A DNA stretch of 64,000 nucleotides. It comes from Micromonospora globbae. Its GTDB lineage: Bacteria; Actinomycetota; Actinomycetes; Mycobacteriales; Micromonosporaceae. The stretch covers positions 186,001 through 250,000 of the forward strand of contig NZ_RAQQ01000010.1 in assembly GCF_003610785.1 (NCBI RefSeq), in the 5' to 3' direction. Below the pieces are notes generated by a model that made no database searches, was not told the origin of the DNA, and worked only from the letters and a program-made list of their open reading frames with translations. Shown piece after piece: positions 7,511-15,100 of the stretch. The stretch's first letter is position 1. Each line of letters opens with the position of its first letter. Both the position numbers and the translations under genes were made by a program.

Positions 7511-8361
7511 GCGCCCTCGAATCCGCGGCGCCACCCGAGCAGGCGCCGCTCGAGGAAGCGCACGAGGGCGTAGCTCAGCAGGCCGATCACCGCGTAGAGC
7601 AGCAGCACGAGCACGGACAGGTCGAACTGGAGCAGGGTCTGCGCCCGGGCCATGAGGAAACCGATGCCCTCGGTGGTGTTGATCGTCTCGGCGAAGATCA
7701 GGCTGAGCCACGCGCTGGACAGCGCGAGGCGCAGCCCCACCAGGAAGCCGGGCAGCGCGCCGGGCAGGATCACGTGCAGCACCATGGCGGCCCGGCCGAC
7801 GCCGAGCGTGGTCGCCGCCTCGACGAGTTGCGCGTCCACCCCGCGGATCGCGCTGTAGGTGTTGATGTAGATGGCGATGCCGACGCCCAGGGCGATGAGC
7901 AGCACCTTCGGCCCCTCGTCGATGCCCATCCACATGATGAGCAGGGGCGTGAGCGCGAAGTTCGGCACCGCCTTGGCCACCTGCATGGTGGAGTCGATGA
8001 CGTCCGCACCGACGCGGCTCAGGCCGGCGAGCACCGCGACGGCCCCGCCACCGAGCACCCCGTAGGCAGTGCCCTGCAGCACCCGCCACACCGATGCGCC
8101 CACGTGCGTCTGGAGTTCACCGTCGGCGGCGAGCCGGGCCGCGGTGGCGGCCACCGCGGCCGGCGGCGGGAACAGCTGCGGGTTCAGCACGCCGGTCGCC
8201 GACGCCAGCCACCAGAGCGCGATCAGCAAGGCCGGCCCGGACAGCGCGCGCAGCCAGCGGGGTACGCGGAGCACCCGGCCGCGGCGGCGCGGCGCGCGGG
8301 CGAGTTCGTGCAGCGCCGGCTCCGCGGCGGGCGGGGCGCTCGTGGGGAGGACGACCGTCAT
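7507..8361 (-). CDS. ABC transporter permease, SsuC/TauC type
   Basis: 284 residues from ATG at 8361. About six hydrophobic segments follow a charged N-terminal tail. The conserved BPD_transp_1 coupling segment with EAATTLGVGRAAMVLHVILPGALPG is near residues 185-210, which is the EAA loop contacting the ATPase. A short IIFAET-like SLIFAETINTTEGIGFL region near residue 230 is typical of nitrate/sulfonate/taurine permeases. Translational coupling on both sides (ATGA overlaps at 8358-8361 and 7507-7510) indicates fixed stoichiometry with the binding protein and ATPase. Substrate is inferred from the operon. Confidence 0.92.
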   Translation of the reverse strand: MTVVLPTSAPPAAEPALHELARAPRRRGRVLRVPRWLRALSGPALLIALWWLASATGVLNPQLFPPPAAVAATAARLAADGELQTHVGASVWRVLQGTAYGVLGGGAVAVLAGLSRVGADVIDSTMQVAKAVPNFALTPLLIMWMGIDEGPKVLLIALGVGIAIYINTYSAIRGVDAQLVEAATTLGVGRAAMVLHVILPGALPGFLVGLRLALSSAWLSLIFAETINTTEGIGFLMARAQTLLQFDLSVLVLLLYAVIGLLSYALVRFLERRLLGWRRGFEGA

Positions 8362-9320
8362 GGCGTGACCCGCCAGGCATCGAGGTCGAACTCGGCGTCG
8401 ATGAGCCGCTGCTCCCGCAGGAAGTCGTACGTGGCCCGGACCTGCGCGAGGCCCTCGGCCGGGAACGGTTCGACGTTGAAGTGCGCGGCCGGCTCCGCCT
8501 TGGCCTCCAGCGCGACGTCGACCCCGTCCTTCTTCGCGGCGTACGCCCAGTAGTCCGCGATGTTGTCGCGGACGTGCTGGTTGATCGCCGCGACGGCGCT
8601 CCCCCACGCCTCGTCGAAGCCGGGGTGAGCGTCGAGGAAGGACTGCAGGGCGGTGCTGTGCTCGGTGCTGAGCAGGTGCGGGTGGTTCGACGCCTTGTCG
8701 ATGACGACGAAGCCCTTGCGCTCCAGGTCGTACGCCTGGGGACCGCCGATCACGGTGGCGTCGATGGCGCCGCTGGACAGGCCGGCCAGCGACTCGGGGG
8801 TCGGCACGTTCCTGATCGCGATGCGGTCGTCGAGGCCGGCGGCGTGCAGCAGCCCGTACGCGACCCGGTAGCGGATGGTGCCCTCGGGCGCGGTCACCGT
8901 CCTGCCGACCAGTGACCGGATGTCGGTCGGGCCGCCCTTGCGGCCGATGAGCCAGGTGTCCGCGTTCACGGTGGTGAGCGCGAGCAGTCGGGTGGGGTTG
9001 CCGCTGGCGCGGGTGCGCAGCGCGGGCATGTCACCGGTCACGGCGACGTCGACGGCCCCGGCGAGGAGCGCGGCGCTGACGTCGGCGCCGGACTGGAAGA
9101 ACGAGAAGCGCACCTGCGTGACCCCGACCGGGCGGAGGCGGTCGAGCAGGAGTCCCTTCTCGTCGGCCCAGCCGAGGTTGCCCTGCACGGTGCCGGTGAC
9201 CGAGGTCATGCCGACGCGGAGGACGAACTGCTGGCGGCCGTCGGCGCCGGCCGCGCCGCCGGCGCAACCGGCGAGCGCGGTGAGGGTCAGGAGGATGGCG
9301 AGGAGTCTGAGTCTGGGCAT
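8358..9320 (-). CDS. Substrate-binding lipoprotein, SsuA/NrtA/TauA type
   Basis: 320 residues. The N-terminus is a lipoprotein signal with a lipobox LAGC (Cys19). The mature part starts with VLRVGMTS and shows the NMT1/SsuA-like pattern: a FFQSGADVSAALLAGAVDVAVTGDMPAL segment (given here in parts), a KGG-TDIRSLVGRTV-like domain hinge, and GLSSGAIDATVIGGP. These binding proteins capture aliphatic sulfonates, taurine, nitrate or related anions outside the membrane and deliver them to the permease. It is the first structural gene of the six-gene operon and follows a regulated leader of about 150 nt. With a cysteine-rich leader peptide upstream, a sulfur source is the most likely substrate. Confidence 0.9.
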   Translation of the reverse strand: MPRLRLLAILLTLTALAGCAGGAAGADGRQQFVLRVGMTSVTGTVQGNLGWADEKGLLLDRLRPVGVTQVRFSFFQSGADVSAALLAGAVDVAVTGDMPALRTRASGNPTRLLALTTVNADTWLIGRKGGPTDIRSLVGRTVTAPEGTIRYRVAYGLLHAAGLDDRIAIRNVPTPESLAGLSSGAIDATVIGGPQAYDLERKGFVVIDKASNHPHLLSTEHSTALQSFLDAHPGFDEAWGSAVAAINQHVRDNIADYWAYAAKKDGVDVALEAKAEPAAHFNVEPFPAEGLAQVRATYDFLREQRLIDAEFDLDAWRVTP

Positions 9321-9411
9321 GGGAAGGCTCCGGAGGGTGCGGCGCGGCGCCGGTCGGCGTGGCGGCCGGCGCGGGCGCGACGGGTCGACGGGGAGGCGGG
9401 ACGTGTCGGCC

Positions 9412-9431
9412 CCGGCGCGTCGTCGCGCCGG
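9412..9431 (-). promoter_or_regulatory. Hairpin between Cys leader peptide and operon (candidate attenuator)
   Basis: Perfect 8-bp arms CCGGCGCG (9412-9419) and CGCGCCGG (9424-9431) with a 4-nt loop, located 38 nt downstream of the leader-peptide stop and about 90 nt before the SsuA-like start. There is no T-run, so it may act as a Rho-type or translational attenuator rather than an intrinsic terminator. Role inferred from position. Confidence 0.5.
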
Positions 9432-9469
9432 TGGCCGGGCAGGTGGAGGGTGGGAGGCGCGGAGGGCCG

Positions 9470-9550
9470 TCAGCGGCAGCGACAGAGGCTGCTGGAGGTC
9501 CGCTCGAAGTCCACGTGGCGTCGAGTGGTCAGGTCCCTCGACTCCGTCAT
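9470..9550 (-). CDS. Cysteine-rich leader peptide (uORF) of the sulfur operon
   Basis: A 26-residue ORF (ATG at 9548-9550, TGA at 9470-9472) ending in ...SSSLCRCR with two Cys codons separated by Arg. The RRHVDFER core followed by a Ser/Leu-Cys-Arg end is the recurrent pattern of actinobacterial leader peptides found before cysteine and sulfur assimilation genes. Polycysteine leaderless short ORFs are known to act as cysteine-responsive attenuators in mycobacteria: ribosome stalling at Cys codons when cysteine is low raises expression of the operon. The A of the ATG lies 7 nt after a TAGACT -10 element, so this uORF itself appears leaderless. It would tune the ABC-transporter/flavoprotein operon to cysteine supply. 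Confidence 0.8.
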   Translation of the reverse strand: MTESRDLTTRRHVDFERTSSSLCRCR

Positions 9551-9557
9551 GCCGGAA

Positions 9558-9585
9558 AGTCTACTTATCCGATAGGACATAGCAA
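9558..9585 (-). promoter_or_regulatory. Promoter of the sulfur operon with internal palindrome
   Basis: On the minus strand TTGCTA (9580-9585) and TAGACT (9558-9563) are separated by 16 nt, a good sigma-A-type promoter. The predicted start falls on the ATG of the leader peptide. The spacer contains the palindrome TATC-G-GATA (9566-9574), a likely operator for a sulfur-responsive repressor. Confidence 0.65.
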
Positions 9586-9639
9586 GAGTCGTCCCACATG
9601 ACGGTGCGGGCCAGGCGTGACCGCCGGGGACGACGCGGG

Positions 9640-10338
9640 TCAGGACCGCGGGCCGAGCTGCGCCTCGATGCCGTCGAGGAGGACGTCGAGTCCGAGTTGG
9701 AACGACGCGTCGAAGTCGTCGTTGCCGAGATCGGCGTGACGGGCCAGGGTCGGATGCCGCTCCGCGGCGCGGTCGAGGTGCTCCTGGGCCCGCCGGCGCA
9801 GGTCCGCCTCGGCCGCCGGCTCGTGACGCAGGCCCCGCCAGGTGTTCTCCATGGCGGCGTAGCCCTGGACGTAGTACGTCAGGGCCCCGACCGCGGCGGT
9901 GAGCCGCGCCCCGTCCAGTCCGGCGCCGCGGAGCAGGGCGTAGACCAGTTCGGAGCGGGCGAGCGCGTGCGGGCCGAGGAGCGGACGGGTGGACATCAGG
10001 GTCGGCAGCCAGGGGTGCCGGAGCATGACCTGACGGCCCCGACCCATCTGCTGACCGACGGCCGCACGCCAGGGCAGGCCCTCGACGTCGTCGATCGCGA
10101 TCTCGGCGACGGCCTCGTCGGTGGCGAGGTCGAGGACGTCCTCCCGGCTGCCGACGTACTGGTAGAGCGACATGGTGCCGGCGTCGAGGCGGGCCGCGAG
10201 GCGCCGCATGGACAGCCCCTCGACACCTTCGACGTCGAGCAGCTCCACGGCGGCGCGCGTGATGCGTTCCCGGGAGAGCCGGGGCTTGCGGACCGGCTCC
10301 TCCCGCAGCCAGATCGCCGACGGTCGCGGCCGGGGCAT
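9640..10338 (-). CDS. TetR-family regulator with TetR_C-type ligand domain
   Basis: 232 residues from ATG at 10338, which has AGGAG 8 nt upstream; a GTG at 10347 is a less well spaced alternative. The HTH is seen as LSRERITRAAVELLD-EGVEGLSMRRLAARL followed by the MSLYQYVGSREDVLDLATDE recognition region. The C-terminal domain with ALTYYVQGYAAMENT and a D-FDASFQLGLDVLLDGIEA ending matches the TetR_C (tetracycline repressor C-terminal) subfamily, which usually controls drug efflux or detoxification. It is divergent from the DUF885-like hydrolase, with a clear operator between them. Ligand unknown. Confidence 0.9.
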   Translation of the reverse strand: MPRPRPSAIWLREEPVRKPRLSRERITRAAVELLDVEGVEGLSMRRLAARLDAGTMSLYQYVGSREDVLDLATDEAVAEIAIDDVEGLPWRAAVGQQMGRGRQVMLRHPWLPTLMSTRPLLGPHALARSELVYALLRGAGLDGARLTAAVGALTYYVQGYAAMENTWRGLRHEPAAEADLRRRAQEHLDRAAERHPTLARHADLGNDDFDASFQLGLDVLLDGIEAQLGPRS

Positions 10339-10352
10339 CGCACGCACTCCTT

Positions 10353-10367
10353 TCGTACACCGTACGA
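10353..10367. promoter_or_regulatory. TetR operator candidate
   Basis: Perfect palindrome TCGTAC-ACC-GTACGA, with a further GTAC half-site at about 10374-10377, lies between the divergent TetR (start 10338) and metallohydrolase (start 10422) genes. Size and location suit autorepression and control of the neighbour. Confidence 0.6.
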
Positions 10368-10421
10368 ATTACCGTACAGCTAGCTTTCGCCCGAGTGCCG
10401 AACGGAGGTCCGGGAGGAAGC

Positions 10422-11630
10422 ATGTCCGTCACACCACAGGAATGGCTGCGCCGCTACGCACTGCTCGCGCTCCGCCTCGACCGGCGACTGCCGGGGAGCG
10501 CCACCGGGACGGTGCTCATCTACCAGGGGCCACCGCAGTGGCGCGTCGAGGTGGAACGCGAGGAGCAGCCACCCGTCCGCCGACTGGTCGACGACGCCGA
10601 CGAACTGCTGGCGCACGTACCGTTCGCAGCCGGCCGCGCCGAGTACCTGGCGGCGCACGTACGCGCCATGCGGGCCGTCGCCCGCAGCCTCGTCGGCCCG
10701 CGGCCGCCCCTGCCGCAGTTCGCCCGCGAGTGCCTGGGGATCGCCGCGCGACCGCTGCCCGAGGACGTGTTCGACGAGGCCCACGCCCGACTCGACAGGG
10801 CGTTGCCGCCCGGCCCGGGCACCCTGGCCGACCGGCTGCACGCCTGGCAGGCCGCGCACACCCTGCCGGCGGCGCAGCGCGACCGGCTGCCGGCCCTGCT
10901 CGACCGGGCCGTGGCCGAGACGCGGCGACGCACGAGCCGGCTCGTCGCCCTGCCCGAGGGCGAGGTGGTGCGCTGCCGCCTGGAGTCCGGCGTGGGGTAC
11001 CGCGCGGCCGGCGAGTACGAGGGCGGCCTGCGCGCGACGCTGCACGTCAACGTTGACCTGCCGTTCAACCTGGCCGACCTGCTGTACGTCGTCGCGCACG
11101 AGGGGCACCCCGGGCACATCGCGGAGTCCCTGCTCAAGGACCGCCGGCTCGCCGCGGAACAGGGCCACCTCGAACAGCGGATCCGGTTCCTGCTGAGCCC
11201 CAGCTTCGTCCTCAGCGAGGGGCTCGGCCTGCACGCCGAGGAGATCATCTTCCCCGGTGACGAGGCGCAGGCGTGGCTCACCGACAACGTCCTCGCCGAG
11301 GTGGGCATCGCCCCGGACGGCAGCGACTTCGCCACGGTCCACCGTGTCCAGAACGTGCTGTTCGGCGTCTGGGCCAACGCCGCCCACCTGGCCGCCGAGG
11401 GCCGCCCCGAGGCGGAAGTGGCCGCGTACCTCCGCCGATGGGCGCTGCTCTCCGAGGCGGAGACCGCCGGTGCGCTCGCGACGCTGCGCGCGACCGGCAT
11501 GGACCTGTACGTCCTCGGCTACCACCACGGTTGGGAGCTGCTGGACCGGTGGCTGGCCGACGACCGCGCCGCGCGCGTCCGCCGTCTGCTCACCGAGCAG
11601 CTTCTCCCCGCCGACCTGGCATCCGCCTGA
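10422..11630 (+). CDS. DUF885-like putative metallohydrolase
   Basis: 402 residues from ATG with GGGAGG upstream. The mid-protein motif VVAHEGHPGH (H226-E227 ... H232) matches the HEGxPGH zinc-binding motif of DUF885-type gluzincins, and a downstream glutamate-rich LSEGLGLHAEE segment (around residue 270) would supply the third ligand. A YHHGWELLDRW motif lies near the C-terminus. No signal peptide, so intracellular. DUF885 proteins are distantly related to M32/M3 peptidases, and most are uncharacterised. TetR control suggests it detoxifies or modifies a small molecule or peptide. Only family and metal site are supported. Confidence 0.75.
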   Translation: MSVTPQEWLRRYALLALRLDRRLPGSATGTVLIYQGPPQWRVEVEREEQPPVRRLVDDADELLAHVPFAAGRAEYLAAHVRAMRAVARSLVGPRPPLPQFARECLGIAARPLPEDVFDEAHARLDRALPPGPGTLADRLHAWQAAHTLPAAQRDRLPALLDRAVAETRRRTSRLVALPEGEVVRCRLESGVGYRAAGEYEGGLRATLHVNVDLPFNLADLLYVVAHEGHPGHIAESLLKDRRLAAEQGHLEQRIRFLLSPSFVLSEGLGLHAEEIIFPGDEAQAWLTDNVLAEVGIAPDGSDFATVHRVQNVLFGVWANAAHLAAEGRPEAEVAAYLRRWALLSEAETAGALATLRATGMDLYVLGYHHGWELLDRWLADDRAARVRRLLTEQLLPADLASA

Positions 11631-11707
11631 GCCCGGGACGCCCGGCGGGGCCGGGGTGTGCGGCGCCGTGGTGTTGAATGTAGACACCCCTGCCGCCGGA
11701 GGTGCCC

Positions 11708-12151
11708 GTGTCCGAACTCACCCTGCTCGTCGAACCGAGCCCGGCGCTTACCGCCGAGCGCGTGGACGGGCTCGCGTCCGGCCTCGCCGACGACCTGCGC
11801 ACCGTCCGCGGCCTGCGGGTCGCGCACGCGCAGCGTCCGGCCGACGGGCACGGGAAGTCCCCGCAGGCGTGGGAGCTGGGCATGCTGGTGGTCGGCGGTC
11901 TCTTCTCGGCCACCACCATGCGGGCGATCGCGCAGATCGCCATCGCGTACGCCGACCGGGTCAAGGCGCGCTCGATCCGGCTGCGCAGCGGGGACAACGA
12001 GCTGGTGGTCACGGGGGCGACCCGGGTGGACGCGCAGCTCGTCGACCAGCTCGCGCAGCTGCTCGGCCAGTCCGGGTCGACGGCCGCTCCCGCCACCGCG
12101 GCCCTACCCACCGCCTCCCCCGACGGCGGGAGCGCCCGCGCGGGGAGCTGA
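11708..12151 (+). CDS. EACC1-like small partner protein of the caspase-EccC fusion
   Basis: 147 residues from GTG at 11708 (GGAGG 5 nt upstream; a GTG two codons earlier is possible). An N-terminal strand LTLLVEPS, a helix, a second strand, then a WELGMLVVGGLFSATT segment, a long helix with IAIAYADRVKARS, and a closing beta pair SIRLRSGDNELVVTG make up the body. The last 35 residues are a flexible Ala/Thr/Pro/Ser tail. The order and the W-x-L-G, GG and sGD signatures fit the EACC1 family (effector-associated constant component 1), described in bacterial conflict systems next to caspases and other effectors. The gene ends 2 bp before the caspase-EccC start (TGAGGATG), so the two are translationally coupled and probably interact. 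Family call is from memory of the pattern. Confidence 0.65.
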   Translation: MSELTLLVEPSPALTAERVDGLASGLADDLRTVRGLRVAHAQRPADGHGKSPQAWELGMLVVGGLFSATTMRAIAQIAIAYADRVKARSIRLRSGDNELVVTGATRVDAQLVDQLAQLLGQSGSTAAPATAALPTASPDGGSARAGS

Positions 12152-12153
12152 GG

Positions 12154-15100
12154 ATGGGGGCACGACGGGCGCTGCTGATCGCCAACGACCGGTACATCGA
12201 CGAGTCCCTCTCCGACCTCTACGCGCCCCGCGAGGAGGCCCGCGACCTGCTCAGCCTCCTCGCGGACGCGGACATCGGCGCGTTCGACCAGACGCTGCTG
12301 CTGGAGAACGAGTCGAAGAGCTCCATCGAGCGGGCCATGGAGGCGATGCTGCGGGCCGCCGGTCCGGAGGACCTCGTCCTGCTCTACTTCTCCGGCCACG
12401 GCGTCCGCAGCAGCAAGCGCGGCCGGCTGCACCTCGCCGTCGCGAACACCGAGGTGGACCACCTCTCGTCGACCGCGATCTCCGCCTCCTTCATCCGGGA
12501 ACTGCTGGACGAGTGCGACGCGGCCAGCTCGGTCATCCTGCTCGACTGCTGCTACAGCGGCGCGTTCGAGGGGCAGGGCCTGAAGACCACCGACGACCTC
12601 GCGATCGACGGTGAGCTGAAGACCGGGTACGGGCGCTACGTCATCACCGCCACCAACTCGGTCGAGCGGGCCGACGACGGACGGCCGGCGTCCGAGACCG
12701 CGCCGCGCCAGCGCTCCGCGTTCACCGAGACCGTCATCCAGGGCCTCAGCACCGGCGCCGCCGACATCTCCGGACGCGGCCGGATCACCCCGGACGACCT
12801 GTGGCGGTACGTGCACCTCGAACTGCCGAAGCGCTCGGCGCAGACGCCGTGCCACTTCGGCAGCGCGAGCGACGAGATACACATCGCCCTGTCGCGGGAG
12901 GGGCAGCAGCGGCACCGGCGGCACCGCGACCAGCGGGAACCGCGCCTGGGCGACCTGCTGGGCCCGCTGGAGCCGGCCGAGGACGTGAAGCTGCGGGCCA
13001 CCGAGTGGCGGCGACGGGGACTGCTGAGGATCCCCGTCGGGCGCGTGCAGCGGATCGACCAGCCGGGCGGCGAACCGGTCTGGCTGGACCTGGCCTCCTC
13101 CGACGGCCACCTGCTCGTCGTGGGGCGGGCGGGGACCGGAAAGACCACCCTGCTCCGGACCATCATCGGCGCGCTCGCGCTCACCCACTCCGACGACGAG
13201 GTGGCGATCCACTGCCTGGAGTCGGGCGGCAACCGCCTCGGCCCGATGCGGCGCCTGCCGCACGTCCACGCGGTGCTCGGCGACGACGAGGTCGACGAGG
13301 TCGGCAAGCTGCTCGACCGCCTGGAACGCGACGTCCTCGACCGCAAGCAGCTCTTCCGCCGCCACGAGTTGGAGTCGCCGACCAGCCTGCGGGCCCGGCG
13401 GGCCGACCTCGACATCGGCCCGTGCCCGGACGTCTTCCTGATCGTCGACCGCTGGCAGGACTTCGCGACCCTGCTGCCCGACTTCACGTCCCGCGTGGTC
13501 GACCTCGCCAACAAGGGCCTCGGCTACGGGATCCACGTCGTCATCGTCGAGCGGAGCTGGCGGGTCATCCCGGACGAGCTGCGGGAACTGCCCCAGACCC
13601 GGATCGAGACCCGCCTGTCGCAGCCGCAGGAGTCGCTGGTCAACCCCGACCAGGCCGCCCGCCTGCCGATGAACCTGCCCGGCTGGGCCATCCACGGCCG
13701 GCGGACCTTCCGCATCGCGCTGCCCGACCTGACGGCGAGCACGGTCGACGGCGAGACGGACCCGGAGACCGAGCCGGCGGAGGACACCGGCACCATGGTG
13801 TCGACCATCGTGCAGGCCTGGTCGGTGGCCTCCACGGGCACCGCGACGGGCGGGGACCGGTCCCTCCCACTGGCCGACCGGCCCGACGAGACGCTCCTCG
13901 TGCTCGGCGTACCCGACCGGGCGGCGCTGTGGCGGTTCGAGGGGCGGCGCACCGGCACCGGCGCGGACCACCTCACGGCGCCCGTGGGACTGGACGACCA
14001 GGGGCGGCCGGTGCTGCTCGACCTCAAGGAGTCGGCCCAGGAGGGCATGGGGCCCCACGGGCTGCTCGTGGGCGCCACCGGGTCGGGCAAGAGCGAACTC
14101 CTGCGGACGATCGTCGTGGCGCTCGCCGCACGGCACTCCACCGACCAGCTCAACCTCGTCCTCATCGACTTCAAGGGCGGGGCGACGTTCCGGCCGTTCG
14201 CCGGGCTCCCCCACGTGAGCGCGCTGGTCACCAACCTCGCCGACGACCTGACCCTGATCGACCGGCTCGCGGACACGCTGAACGGGGAGATGATCCGCCG
14301 TCAGGAGCTGCTGCGCGCCGCCGGCAACCACGCCAACCGCCGCGACTACGAACGCGCCCGGGAGGCCGGCGCCGCGCTGCCACCGCTGCCCAGCCTGGTG
14401 GTCGCCTGTGACGAGTTCTCCGAGCTGCTCAGCGCGCGGCCCGAGTTCATCGACGTCTTCGTGCACATCGCCCGGGTCGGCCGCTCCCTCGGTGTGCATC
14501 TCCTGCTCGCCACGCAGCGACTGGAGGAGGGACGGCTGCGAGGGCTCGACACGCACATGTCGTACCGGATCGGCCTGCGGACGTTCTCGGCGACGGAGAG
14601 CCGGATGGTGCTCGGCGTGCCGGACGCCTACGAGTTGCCGCGCGCGCCCGGGCACGGCTTCCTGAAGGCCGGCACGACGATGAACGCCTTCCGGGCCGCG
14701 TACGTCTCCGGGCCGCTCGCCGACCCGGACGACGCGGCACCGCCGGAGCTGCTCGGCCGCAGCCTCGTGGAGATCCTGGTCGAGCGGCTGCGGGGCCGGC
14801 AACCCGCCGCGCACCAGATCTGGCTGCCGCCGCTGGCCGAGCCGCCCAGCCTGGACGACCTCCTCGGCCCGCTGCACCGGCACCCGGTCCGCGGCCTCAC
14901 GCCGATACGGGAGGAGCGGGCGCCGCTGCGCGTGCCCGTCGGCGTCGTCGACGTGCCCGAGCGGCACGCCCGGGAGCCGTTGTGGCTGGAACTCGACGGC
15001 AGCGGCGGGAACGTCGCCGTGGTGGGTGCTCCCCTGTCCGGCAAGACCACGATGCTGCGCGCCCTCGTGACGGCGCTGGCGCTGACCCACACGCCACGCG

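Noticed and set aside
9640..11630. Counting the DUF885-like gene as part of the caspase-EccC system.
   Set aside because: It is paired with and probably regulated by its own TetR and is separated by 77 bp with no coupling to the EACC1-like gene.
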